From the NCBI GenBank assembly GCA_029433525.1, contig JAQTIF010000001.1:186001-250000 (forward strand): a stretch of DNA of 64,000 nucleotides. The letters are read 5' to 3'. The stretch comes from Enterobacteriaceae bacterium ESL0689 (GTDB taxonomy: Bacteria; Pseudomonadota; Gammaproteobacteria; Enterobacterales; Enterobacteriaceae). The notes under the pieces were generated by a model. It ran no database searches and had not been told where the DNA came from. It saw nothing but the letters and a program-made list of their open reading frames with translations. The position numbers and the translations under genes were made by a program. Positions 32,343-41,079 of the stretch are shown in pieces. How positions within the stretch are numbered: the first letter of the stretch is position 1; every line of letters starts with the position of its first letter.

Positions 32343-32894
32343 TTACTCCCCCGCTTCGGGTAAAACGACATAAATATCCCGGCCCCTGACCTCAATGGTC
32401 ACGGGCTCCTTTACACCGGTATTCAGCAATGCCTGCGCCTGCCAGAAACGACCGCTGACCTCTTCATGCATATCCGTCACGCGGATACAGCGCTCATCAC
32501 TCCCCTCTTTATGCAGGATTTTCGTCACGACGGCACAGGCATTCTGCGCCAGATTTTCCGTACCTGACTGCCGGTTAAGGAGATCTAATCCCGCAAACGA
32601 CAGGGCAGTACATAACAACCAGACCTGCATCAGTCGCCAGGGTTTATCCTGCATCTGGTCACGCTGACGGAGATACACCACCGGGAACCAGAACCAGATA
32701 AAGGATGGCGGCGAAATGCCCTGTTTCACCAGGTTAGTACGGTCCAGCAACACCCAGACCAAGGCAATGACCAAATAAATGACAAGCGCGAGAGCCTGCG
32801 GAAAATTCAGAACCAGGACAAACCAGAGGATCGGGAGAACAACCGCCAGGCACCAAGCGAACAGGTCTGCACGAAGCAACGGATAGGATTTCAT
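32343..32894 (-). CDS. Small multi-pass membrane protein of unknown function
   Basis: 183 residues. About three to four hydrophobic helices (roughly 12-30, 33-50, 66-78 and 88-107), then a periplasmic-looking C-terminal part of about 75 residues with two cysteines. The gene lies just upstream of a secreted partner with 3-base spacing. Both sit behind a YfjP-like GTPase gene, with a 307-base gap (32895-33201) that holds no gene. The family is not recognised. Confidence 0.7.
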   Translation of the reverse strand: MKSYPLLRADLFAWCLAVVLPILWFVLVLNFPQALALVIYLVIALVWVLLDRTNLVKQGISPPSFIWFWFPVVYLRQRDQMQDKPWRLMQVWLLCTALSFAGLDLLNRQSGTENLAQNACAVVTKILHKEGSDERCIRVTDMHEEVSGRFWQAQALLNTGVKEPVTIEVRGRDIYVVLPEAGE

Positions 32895-33201
32895 CCCATT
32901 TCCCCCCGGAATGTTATTTCCTCATTGAAGACAGTGACGAACAAAAACATGGAAAGACTCCTTTATAAACAACTTACTGGAATGGTTAAGGAAGAGGCTG
33001 CGAGTTATTTTCAGCGCAGATCGTACTGCCTAACTTTCTGGCGTGATAATCGTTAATTCAGATCGATAATTGATTACCGATCGTTATTTTATATCGAATA
33101 CGACGATCAATAAAGTTTATTTGATAGCCAATATCTATTACTGGCTTTCATTTCGATCGTCGAAACAGATCGAACATGTGCCGATAAAAGACACGATAAA
33201 A
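32895..33201. other. Gap between the GTPase gene and the membrane-protein pair
   Basis: About 300 bases, AT-rich, with no coding region. It contains several near-palindromic TCGAT-rich blocks between 33044 and 33175 (repeated GATCGATAA / GATCGTTAT / ACGATCAATA / TCGATCGTCG). These could be operator sites for the promoter of the pair at 31824-32894. Confidence 0.4.
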
Positions 33202-34083
33202 TCAGAACAGGAGATGCCAGACGGCGCGGGCAATAGTCAGCAACCGGTGGCGGAGCTGGTGGAGATAGCGAACCAGCATCCCGGAAGTCTTCAGGGTGTT
33301 CACAGCTTCATCAAATATCTCCCCGGTCACGCGGACAAATCCCTCACGCGCTGTCTCCCTAACCGTGTCGGTCCGAAGTTCGGGGTGAAGATGTCGGGAA
33401 ACAGCGCTGCCGCTGTGTACCGGTAACGCCAGTATCAGGGCCTCCACCCAGTGATGCAGGTTGTAGTGCTCTGCAGCAGAGACGGCAACGACCGGGTGGG
33501 CAGTAACGAAAAGGGTTTCGGCTAGTCGGGTTTTGGCCTGCAGGTTATGTTGCTGCTGCTGCGAGGGCCGGTGATTCTGCCCATCCCATTCCCGGCAGGG
33601 CTCCATTTTGTCCGCCTGGCTGAGTACAAACATAAAGCGCTCCGGTACTGCTCCGCTGCGGAGTAACTCGCGGTAACAGCGTATATCCTCGTTCCAGGCC
33701 CGCTCATCGGCTTTGAGTACCCAGACAATCAGGTCCAGTCTGCCGGACCATGCCTGATACAGGCGACGGTAAAGACTGTCCAGCTCAGGAGTTTCGCCAA
33801 TACCAGGAAAATCTACCAGGGTCAGCGTATGTGTGCCGTGAGTGACCCTATAGCGCTGAACGGTGCGGGTGCAGCTGCTGATGGCATCAACCCTGGCGGG
33901 AGGTGGACTGAACAGTGTATTGCAGAGGCTGGATTTCCCTGCGCCACTTTTTCCCATCAGTCCGATACAGGGTTCATAACTTATGATACGGCTGAGTTGA
34001 CGGCATATCTTTTCTGTCGCATCAGCAGGCAACTGCGAAAGGAGTTGCTGTAGTGGCATTATTTTAGAGGATTCATTGTTCAT
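33202..34083 (-). CDS. YfjP/YeeP/YkfA-like GTPase
   Basis: 293 residues. Era/YihA-type G domain with G1 GKSGAGKSS (44-52), G3 DFPGIGE (91-97) and G4-like SQAD (155-158) where most GTPases have NKxD. This is the GTPase family of the CP4-44, CP4-6 and CP4-57 prophages (50S ribosome-binding GTPase domain in databases). Its biological role is unproven. In E. coli it also lies in the same island type as alpA and CbtA-like toxins. Length is normal; looks intact. Confidence 0.87.
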   Translation of the reverse strand: MNNESSKIMPLQQLLSQLPADATEKICRQLSRIISYEPCIGLMGKSGAGKSSLCNTLFSPPPARVDAISSCTRTVQRYRVTHGTHTLTLVDFPGIGETPELDSLYRRLYQAWSGRLDLIVWVLKADERAWNEDIRCYRELLRSGAVPERFMFVLSQADKMEPCREWDGQNHRPSQQQQHNLQAKTRLAETLFVTAHPVVAVSAAEHYNLHHWVEALILALPVHSGSAVSRHLHPELRTDTVRETAREGFVRVTGEIFDEAVNTLKTSGMLVRYLHQLRHRLLTIARAVWHLLF

Positions 34084-34156
34084 ATTTCACCTGTGATAAA
34101 AGAATTTTTTTCAATATCACAGGAGTAATATAGGCCTGAAATAATTTACAACTCAA

Positions 34157-34978
34157 TCAATTGTATTGAGGTTTCATCAGATGCCTTTTCTTCTGACTTT
34201 CATTCATGGTTTTAAACTTCAGACGTTCTTTACCAAAAGAAAGATCAACACCTTTGATCATCACAGGTTCAGCTAACGTCTCCCCAGGAAAGTTTTTTTG
34301 TAAAGTTAGCACCGGTATAAAAAAAGCCCCGGTTGTATCCGTCCTGAGTGATTCAGCGATCTTACAGAGGCCTCTGGGTATTCTTCGCTCTGCTTTAGCT
34401 ACAGCTTCGTATTTTATATAGCGTACGTTTTCAAAATCCAGCACCCCGCCATATTTGTCCCATTCATTCCTGCTGACAGTGATCATCCTGCACGTAGCAG
34501 TAAACGTTCCGGAGTACAATCCGGGTACAATGTTAATATTACAGTAATAACACGCCACATATGTCTTCAGCACAATCCGAAACGACTTATCGTTAACTTC
34601 GTGACCATGGTTGCTAAAATGATTAGCAACGTGTTCAAGAATTTTATCGTCAATTGTTTCCATCAAAGCTTTTTGGTTTTTCCGTATCAGAGAACTTTCT
34701 CCTTTATGAGGGTGAAATACATCAGACAGCCCGAAAAACTCAACCGAACCATTCACACTAAATTCTTTTGAATTAACATGTTCGGGAAAAAGCCGAACCG
34801 GAACGGGTTTATTTTTGATGTCATTATTAGCCATCAGATTTTCTCTCTCTTTTGTGACCAGAGAGTAAAGATAATGAGACGTACTTTTTTTCCCATTCGA
34901 CTTCACAGCTTTGTCACGAAGAAACGCTTCAGTCTCCTCATCAGAATAGTACATCGTTGCTTTGTATTTATACGCCAT
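34157..34978 (-). CDS. Island protein of unknown function with basic N-terminus
   Basis: 273 residues from MAYKYKATMYYSDEETEAF; an upstream ATG at 35011 is less likely because the chosen one follows GGGGG. The first 50 residues look like a small DNA-binding segment (a strand, then DKAVKSNGKKSTSHYLYSLV, ribbon-helix-helix-like). The rest has no recognised domain. Base composition is lower in GC than the flanking genes, suggesting transfer. Convergent with nothing; divergent from alpA across a 570-base control region. Confidence 0.6.
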   Translation of the reverse strand: MAYKYKATMYYSDEETEAFLRDKAVKSNGKKSTSHYLYSLVTKERENLMANNDIKNKPVPVRLFPEHVNSKEFSVNGSVEFFGLSDVFHPHKGESSLIRKNQKALMETIDDKILEHVANHFSNHGHEVNDKSFRIVLKTYVACYYCNINIVPGLYSGTFTATCRMITVSRNEWDKYGGVLDFENVRYIKYEAVAKAERRIPRGLCKIAESLRTDTTGAFFIPVLTLQKNFPGETLAEPVMIKGVDLSFGKERLKFKTMNESQKKRHLMKPQYN

Positions 34979-35550
34979 ACATCCCCCAGGCTGTTCCTGA
35001 TTTCTCTGCATTTGCCTTTTGGTTTACCTTCCTGCTCCGGAAGTTCCCCCATCACCATCGCACAACTAATTTACCTTAATTTGATAATAATTAAAAAATT
35101 AGAAGTACCCTAAATTTAATAATTTTAGGGCATTTATCGCATTTGCTTAAATTTAAAAGTGACTTATAAAAGTAGGTTACTTTTTGTTTTAACGTTAAAA
35201 TTCATAGCGCTAACTAAAATGCGGTCGTTTCAGAAATCTACCAGTCCCCCTCTAGTCAGAAGGTACTTTTTACCTTGAGAATCTCACGGAACCGGAAGTT
35301 AGTTAAAAATTACTGCGACAACAATCTTCTCAGACGCTGCCTGCCATACCCAATGGATCGCTATGGCATGTCATCTGCTCCGGGTCAAAGAAGTGACGTT
35401 TTATCCATCTCTTACGCGACGGAGGAAAGTGGGTAACAACCAGCTTCATTAATTTTTTACACGGCCTTCCATCCCCTGAGGAAGGCTGCCACACAACAAT
35501 GAAAACCAGTCATTCCTCCTTTTCACATTCAACGTAAAGGAGATATCCAC
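34979..35550. promoter_or_regulatory. Control region between divergent island genes and alpA
   Basis: About 570 bases with no convincing gene. It holds AT-rich promoter DNA for both directions, a palindrome CCCTAAA / TTTAGGG (35107-35129), and a hairpin GCCTTCC / GGAAGGC (about 35462-35487) ahead of alpA. The alpA ribosome binding site AAAGGAGATA is at 35535-35544. Confidence 0.45.
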
Positions 35551-35760
35551 ATGAATACATCACCAGCTCTGCTGAACGACCAGCTTGTCGATATGGCATT
35601 CATCACCACCTATACCGAAATGACAGACAAATGGTTCTACAAACTCATCAGTGAAGGTCTGTTCCCTAAGCCAATCAAACTGGGTCGCAGCTCTCGCTGG
35701 CTAAAGAGCGAAGTGGAAGCCTGGGTGCAGCAGCGCATAGCAGACTCCCGGGGTAACTGA
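35551..35760 (+). CDS. alpA: AlpA-family excisionase/transcription regulator
   Basis: 69 residues, the usual AlpA length. MerR-like DNA-binding fold with the family signature SEGLFPKPIKLGRSSRWLKSEVEAWVQQRI. AlpA in CP4-57 switches on the integrase and excision; P4 Vis is the homologue. Strong ribosome binding site AAGGAGA upstream. It is the first gene of a rightward unit that leads to the Gp2/YfjJ gene. Confidence 0.93.
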   Translation: MNTSPALLNDQLVDMAFITTYTEMTDKWFYKLISEGLFPKPIKLGRSSRWLKSEVEAWVQQRIADSRGN

Positions 35761-35762
35761 GC

Positions 35763-35864
35763 ATGGTTGTAAAAGAATGGAAGCAAGGCTTAGCTCCTGG
35801 TGGCCTGGCAGAAGCAAAAATGGATAAAAAAGACGTTGTCCATGAGCACTTCCGAATGTCCTGA
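35763..35864 (+). CDS. Possible 33-residue ORF behind alpA
   Basis: An ATG two bases after the alpA stop opens a 33-codon frame (MVVKEWKQGLAPGGLAEAK). The overlap-like spacing would allow coupled translation. No family was recognised. It may be a real small protein or a decayed gene. Confidence 0.25.
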   Translation: MVVKEWKQGLAPGGLAEAKMDKKDVVHEHFRMS

Positions 35865-35996
35865 TTATCAGATTCTCATTTATGTTCTGAATTGCTAATC
35901 CTGGAGTAAATTCTGAACACCTGTAATATAAAACCCCGCATAAGAAAAGGCTTTGGTATATATCAATCACCACCCATTGCACAGTATATATATTAT

Positions 35997-36065
35997 ATAT
36001 ACAAAGGAATTAACATATAAAGTGATTAATATATACAAAGAGATTCATACATAAGGGGATTTAAT
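35997..36065. repeat. Four tandem AT-rich iteron-like repeats
   Basis: Four imperfect direct repeats of 16-18 bases lie end to end: ATATACAAAGGAATTAAC, ATATAAAGTGATTAAT, ATATACAAAGAGATTCAT and ACATAAGGGGATTTAAT. They share the core ATA-AAAGNGATTNAT in an AT-rich 740-base gap (35761-36501) between alpA and the Gp2/YfjJ gene. Such arrays are typical of replication origins or cooperative operator sites in P4-like satellites. No replication protein was recognised beside them. Confidence 0.6.
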
Positions 36066-36501
36066 ATATTAAATCATAGTCAAGCAAGCTAATGGCATAT
36101 GCAGGTAGATATGTGGGCGGATATAAAAAGTGATTGACAATGTATTTTAGAGAGTGCATTTTATTTTAGCGTTAAATATGTAGCCATGACTAATTTAGCG
36201 TAAAGCAACTGAATTAATGTAAGGACTTTATTTATTTTAGATACATACATTAATTCAACTTTGATATATTAAAATACTCTCAAAAAAAATATTTAAATAT
36301 CAAAAAAAATGAAAGACACACTTCAAAAATAGAAACCATTGCTGTGCACCATCAGTTATAACCGCCATGGGATAATAACGGAAAAATAACACCCCCTACC
36401 TAGGAAAGGCATAAATATCAAAAAACCAACGTATTCATTACTGCCATTCGCTCTGGCAGAGGCTTCGCTCGCCTGAGAAAAACGCAAAAGGAGTAATACT
36501 T

Positions 36502-37122
36502 ATGACTAACCTTAAATTTGGGGAAATCAATCCGGGCTATATGAATCGTATTACGGATATTATCAACTTCGCTATAACAGCCCATGCCAGGACATCCGTA
36601 TTCACCTTCGTACTCAGACTGCCTGAGCATCGTGATACAAGCGACAGTATTGCTAGTGCCCCTGATCTGAGTTCAGGATTGATGGAACGAGTAACTGGGT
36701 CGCTGAGAGCCCGTATCACAGCCCATCAGAAACGACGCAAGCGGGAAGGCCATCAGGTTTGCCCAACTGACCTAAGACACGTCTGGGTACGTGAGGTGGG
36801 AACCAGCGGCAAATCCCATTACCACATGGCGATATTCGTCAACAAAGATACGTTTAATGGATTAGGGAATTATTCGAAAGAAGACCATAACCTCGGGAGT
36901 TACATCTGCGAGGCATGGCTAAGTGCTCTGGGGCTGCTCGAATTTCCTGAGTACAGGACGCTGGTTTCCTTCATCAATAAGCCACATTATCTGGAGCGTC
37001 TTCGTGTGGATCGCTATGGGCAACAGTTTCTGAATTTACGGAGCCACCTGGAATACTTTGCCAAAGAGCGTACCAAAGTTTACAGCAAGGAAGAACGTTC
37101 ATTCGGGGGAAGTGTCAGGTGA
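36502..37122 (+). CDS. Inovirus Gp2 / YagK-YfjJ family protein
   Basis: 206 residues. The signature HVWVREVGTSGKSHYHMAIFVNKD with the HxH of rolling-circle-like HUH folds, and the C-terminal GQQFLNLRSHLEYFAKERTK, identify the inovirus-type Gp2 / YfjJ family found in CP4-57 and many islands. The family is thought to relate to replication initiation; function is unproven. Preceded by AAGGAG. Follows the iteron-like repeats, which fits a replication role. Confidence 0.85.
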   Translation: MTNLKFGEINPGYMNRITDIINFAITAHARTSVFTFVLRLPEHRDTSDSIASAPDLSSGLMERVTGSLRARITAHQKRRKREGHQVCPTDLRHVWVREVGTSGKSHYHMAIFVNKDTFNGLGNYSKEDHNLGSYICEAWLSALGLLEFPEYRTLVSFINKPHYLERLRVDRYGQQFLNLRSHLEYFAKERTKVYSKEERSFGGSVR

Positions 37123-37277
37123 ACCAGTTCTACACTGAATGGAGACATTTAATCAAATGGATGAAGACGTTACCAGTTAATCATTCTCCATGTTGGGAGG
37201 CACACCGTTTGTCCCGGGAAAGGATCGGGGTGGTGCAGTGTGCTATCCGGGTTATCGCTGGATGCAGCCAATCGTAG
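37119..37277 (+). CDS. Possible small protein coupled to the Gp2/YfjJ gene
   Basis: A GTG overlapping the previous stop (GTGA) opens a 52-codon frame starting MNQFYTEWRHLIKWMKT and running to the convergent OLD gene. Overlap of stop and start suggests coupled translation. No family recognised; it may be the 5' part of a gene truncated where the OLD cassette was inserted. Confidence 0.4.
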   Translation: MNQFYTEWRHLIKWMKTLPVNHSPCWEAHRLSRERIGVVQCAIRVIAGCSQS

Positions 37278-37307
37278 AACAGAAAGCGCTATCTGGGTGT
37301 CTCGGCA

Positions 37308-39134
37308 TCACTGAAGCATGTCACGTATCCTCCGCATCCATCCGACAACTTCTCCCTCAGGATCGCGTTCGTGTATATGGGCGGCAGTCATCAAAGGAAA
37401 CGCCCGTTCTGCCAGACGTGCCTTGGCAAGGTTATCTTTCATCACACCATCAAAGCCCTGAGCCAGCGAATAGGCTTCTGCAAACACTTTAGGGGTAGCT
37501 TTACCACCGACAGGATGGTCGGTGACAGCGATCATCACCCCAAACGCTTCGTGAATGGCTTCGGGATGAAGATAACTTTCGACTTCATGTTTCAGCGTCT
37601 GTGCTGCCCAGCATCCGTTGGCACGTGCATTAACGGCATTGACTGCTTCGGCATAAGCAGGAACATCACGATCGTAGATATGAATTTCCCTGCGATTCAG
37701 GGCGCGTAGATAATTTTCATTGACCCAGTGCTTGAGCGTTCCGCCACCCAGTACGATAAACGCCACACGTTCATCATTCTCCAGATCGGGAAGCGTGTTG
37801 TCTTCTGCGTGCAACGCTTTACTGAGAGCCTTAAAGGCGGCGACATCGGTTGGTCCTTCGACACAGAACAGCAGTCTGACCCGGTTGTCTGGTGTGACGC
37901 CCAGCGTATCCGTGACGATGCCGAAAACATCAGCACCAGCCTGAATGGTCGGTTGCCCGGTAGCGGCATCACGGGAGACAAAGCGAATGCTTTCACCCGG
38001 CAGCTCTGCAGCAAATCCAGGACTGTGCGTGGTAAGGATAACCTGGCAGCCGGTTTCGAGGGACAGCGATTTAAATGACTCAATCAGGATCCGCTGGTAA
38101 TTAGGGTGCTGCGAGGTTTCGGGCTCTTCAATGGCGTAGATGATACTGCGACGATTACTGGATTTCAGACGTCGTTCCGCTTCGGCTTTAAAAAAGCTCA
38201 CCAGCACCAGACGACGGACACCACTGCCACGCTTATTCAGCGGGATTCCTCCGTCAGTGTTCAGACCAACAGAGAACAGTCCCTGCCATTTTGCCGGTGT
38301 GGGAGGGGTAAATTCAGGGGTTAGCTCGCTTGCCAGGCCTGGCTCAATGCTCTTCAGCGCTTCATGTGTGTTTAGGGCAATCTCTTCTGCCTTTTGCTGA
38401 ACCTTCAACTGGATCCTGGCGATGTCGTCCTGGACTTCCGCCAGTGCAGCCGTAATGGCGGCTTTCATCGGGCTTTGTACTTCATCGTCGGAATCCCGGC
38501 TGCTTCTGTCGCTCTGGAAAAGTGCAAACATGGGTAACCAGCTCTCGATTTGCTCCCAGATACGCTTTGTGTCCTCTTTGGCTTTGCTGACGGGAAGTAG
38601 CGTTTCCATCAATTGCAGATCTGTTGAGACCGCCCATATGGCTTTTCGCATTCCGGGATTCCCCTTAAGCGAAACATCGAGGTCAAGCTCTTTCACCATG
38701 GCCTGAAGTTCTTTTTCCTTCAGTTCCAGAAGGTTCTCAAAACCAGCGGCCGTGGGATGGTTTGCAATGACAAAAATCTCGGCAGTCGGCTTTTTGTTAC
38801 AGCAGTTAAAGATCTTACGGATTTTCAGTGAGCCGTTTCCCGTCAGCAGAAACTCTTCCTGGAGGGCAGTTTCCGCGCCAGAATCAAGCGTGAGGGAAGG
38901 CGGAAGTTCGATAAATTCGCAGGTGATCTCCACATTGTCCTGCCCGCTGTGAATACATGCATCGCCTTTTTCGATAGATACCAATCTGTTGTTGAAGAAG
39001 ATCTCCAGCGCTTCAAGAATTGTCGATTTGCCAATGTCGTTACGTCCGACAAAGGTAGTCAGGTCATCAAACTCAACGCTTACTTCGTTTGCATAACAGC
39101 GAAAATTTTTAACTGCCATACTTTTCAGTCGCAT
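37308..39134 (-). CDS. OLD-family ATP-dependent endonuclease (AAA plus TOPRIM)
   Basis: 608 residues. SMC/RecF-like ATPase with Walker A GRNDIGKST (30-38), ABC signature RGSGVRR (301-307), Walker B IYAIEEPE (331-338) and H-loop LTTHSP, followed by a TOPRIM domain with E425 in CVEGPTD and the acidic pair in IYDRD (about 487-489). This is the layout of P2 OLD, which blocks lambda growth, and of GajA. No UvrD-like GajB helicase lies beside it, so it resembles a stand-alone class 1 OLD. Start follows AGGG. Likely phage defence. Confidence 0.9.
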   Translation of the reverse strand: MRLKSMAVKNFRCYANEVSVEFDDLTTFVGRNDIGKSTILEALEIFFNNRLVSIEKGDACIHSGQDNVEITCEFIELPPSLTLDSGAETALQEEFLLTGNGSLKIRKIFNCCNKKPTAEIFVIANHPTAAGFENLLELKEKELQAMVKELDLDVSLKGNPGMRKAIWAVSTDLQLMETLLPVSKAKEDTKRIWEQIESWLPMFALFQSDRSSRDSDDEVQSPMKAAITAALAEVQDDIARIQLKVQQKAEEIALNTHEALKSIEPGLASELTPEFTPPTPAKWQGLFSVGLNTDGGIPLNKRGSGVRRLVLVSFFKAEAERRLKSSNRRSIIYAIEEPETSQHPNYQRILIESFKSLSLETGCQVILTTHSPGFAAELPGESIRFVSRDAATGQPTIQAGADVFGIVTDTLGVTPDNRVRLLFCVEGPTDVAAFKALSKALHAEDNTLPDLENDERVAFIVLGGGTLKHWVNENYLRALNRREIHIYDRDVPAYAEAVNAVNARANGCWAAQTLKHEVESYLHPEAIHEAFGVMIAVTDHPVGGKATPKVFAEAYSLAQGFDGVMKDNLAKARLAERAFPLMTAAHIHERDPEGEVVGWMRRIRDMLQ

Positions 39135-39404
39135 GTCTTTTCCCTTTTGATGGAACCGCTCAGTTGAACTAACTGCTATTTTACCGGGCAGGTGAATATT
39201 TTTATTGATGATGGTTTGATTTATCTTCGGAACTCATTGGCTAATATCGCAGGGAGCCGTGGTTTTCGTTCGATACCAGGCAATCTGGTATGGCATTGCA
39301 ACGACAGGCTTTACGAAAGTTTTTTAACGGCACCGGTAGTGGTTATGAACGATAACCCATCGGGGTCCATTTTAATGAGTTATACATACGCCCGTTTCTG
39401 GCAG

Positions 39405-39990
39405 CAACGCATCGCCGATATCCGAATCATGTCTTGGCATGGACTGTGTCTCTTACGCCTTATTTGACGGGCGTCGGTTACGTCTACTGACGATCATTGA
39501 TCTCTACACATGGGAATGTCTGGGGATCTGCGTGAGCCAGAATCTGCGCTCAACGAAGGTTGCAGAGATGCTGAACACCATTGCGCTCATAACTTCCTTT
39601 ACCCCAATTGCTGAAAACCGATAATGGATCTAAATTTGCAGGAAATATGCTGGACAAGTGGGTGTATGAACGAAGGATCCGTATAAACTTCTCACGACCG
39701 GGAACACCTACGAACAATGCCACGGTGAAGTCGTTCAACGACAGGCTACGGCAGGAATGTCTGAACGAGAACTGGTTTATGTCCCTGGAGGGTGCACGGT
39801 GCAAAATCGAAGCCTGGCACATGCACTACAATCAGGAGCGTCCCACTTCTGCACTGGGATGGATGACCCCGTCCGAATTTGCCAAGAAATCTGCCGGTTG
39901 CCAGAATACGCAGCCAGACTGAAGCCGGTAATTCCTGATTATGACTGGAGCATATTTGGGGTCAGGGTCTCAAACCGACATTAATAACTG
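39405..39990 (+). mobile_element. IS3-family insertion sequence remnant
   Basis: Broken transposase OrfB C-terminal half: MDCVSYALFDGRRLRLLTIIDLYT, then a frameshift near 39600, then LKTDNGSKFAGNMLDKW and the terminal LGWMTPSEFAKKSAG. In this IS family the DDE triad includes a glutamate in TVESFNGRLRQE; here it reads TVKSFNDRLRQE, so the catalytic residue is lost. The 5' half and left end are missing. It lies between the OLD and restriction genes and may have brought them together. Confidence 0.85.
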
Positions 39991-40284
39991 AGGTTGTATC
40001 TAATACTGTGGGCAGTCGGGTAAAACCTCTATTCTTGTAACAAGTTGATATTGTTAGAATCCTTAGCACAAGCCATTCAGAGCCCGCCGCAGCAAACATC
40101 CGCCCTTTCTATCATTTAAATGCCTATTGATCGTTCTCATCTATGTCCGCAATCGTTATGATGGGAAGACTTGCTCCAATGATGTTTTTGAGAGCTGCTG
40201 CGTAATTAGCCGTAACAGCAATAGTTTCCAAAGGTTACTACACAAACAGGTCATTGAATTATAAAGAATGATGGAGAGAAAGCC

Positions 40285-41004
40285 ATGGAATTACTTGAAT
40301 ATATCAGTGATGAAGATCTTTTTAGCGAAGTTGAAACCTTATTAACTAAAGCTAAAAAGAAAAAAGACGCTGCTGAGAAGACTTTTAACAGCAATGTGAT
40401 TGACCCTTTTGGCGCGCTTTTTGAAGCTCCGGGTTTCTCATCCCATGAAGAGTGGCGAAACTCCGAACTTGCACGGCAACGTCAGAAAACCATTCAGAAT
40501 CATGTTGGTACGTTTCACCAAAAAATCCTCGGCCATGTTGATGGATGGCAGGACATGGGAATTGGGGGCATCGTTGATCTCCTCAACGAAGAGAGAAGAA
40601 TCATTGCCGAGGTGAAGAATAAATACTCAACGGTTACTGGCGGGGACTTAGCTGACAAGTATAAAGGCTTAGATGAACTGGTATCACCTAAACATAGCCG
40701 TTTTAAGGATTACTGCGCTTACTTTGTTAATATAATCCCTCGCAAACCTGTCAGGTCTAACATCCCTTTTACCCCCTCCAATAAAGGCAGCGGTACTCTA
40801 TGCCCTTCGAATCCTAACATTCGAATCATTGATGGCGCGAGCTTCTATGAGCTCGTAACGGGCAGACCGGATGCTCTGCAAGAACTTTATAATGCTCTTC
40901 CTCACGCAATTGAGTATGTTTTGAACGAACGTCTCGGGCAGAAAGGCTTCTCCATCACTGATAAAGATTCTTTTATTAAGTATTTTGGTCTCGCTTACGG
41001 CTGA
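40285..41004 (+). CDS. Eco47II-type restriction endonuclease
   Basis: 239 residues, low GC. Matches the Eco47II/Sau96I-like restriction family (recognition GGNCC in the characterised enzymes) by overall pattern and by its pairing. A likely PD-(D/E)xK core is the acidic cluster in LLNEERRIIAEVKNKYS. Start preceded by GGAGAG. It is followed 60 bases later by the cognate cytosine methyltransferase. The specificity here is inferred from the family, not read from the sequence. Confidence 0.85.
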   Translation: MELLEYISDEDLFSEVETLLTKAKKKKDAAEKTFNSNVIDPFGALFEAPGFSSHEEWRNSELARQRQKTIQNHVGTFHQKILGHVDGWQDMGIGGIVDLLNEERRIIAEVKNKYSTVTGGDLADKYKGLDELVSPKHSRFKDYCAYFVNIIPRKPVRSNIPFTPSNKGSGTLCPSNPNIRIIDGASFYELVTGRPDALQELYNALPHAIEYVLNERLGQKGFSITDKDSFIKYFGLAYG

Positions 41005-41079
41005 TAACCATGATCAACGTTTGACAACGCCAGTGTAAATCCATACAGTAGTAACCATGACTAATGTTGGCATGGTTAC
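41005..41079. promoter_or_regulatory. Repeated TAACCATG sites between the restriction and methylase genes
   Basis: Three copies of TAACCATG: direct at 41005-41012 and 41052-41059, and inverted at 41071-41078. The last two form a perfect 9-bp inverted repeat (GTAACCATG / CATGGTTAC) with an 11-base spacer that contains the upstream candidate start codon of the methylase (41064). This could be an operator for the methylase's N-terminal HTH, or an mRNA hairpin that controls its translation. Confidence 0.45.

Noticed and set aside
35997-36065. CRISPR array
   Set aside because: The repeats touch each other without spacers, are imperfect, and no cas genes are present in the window.
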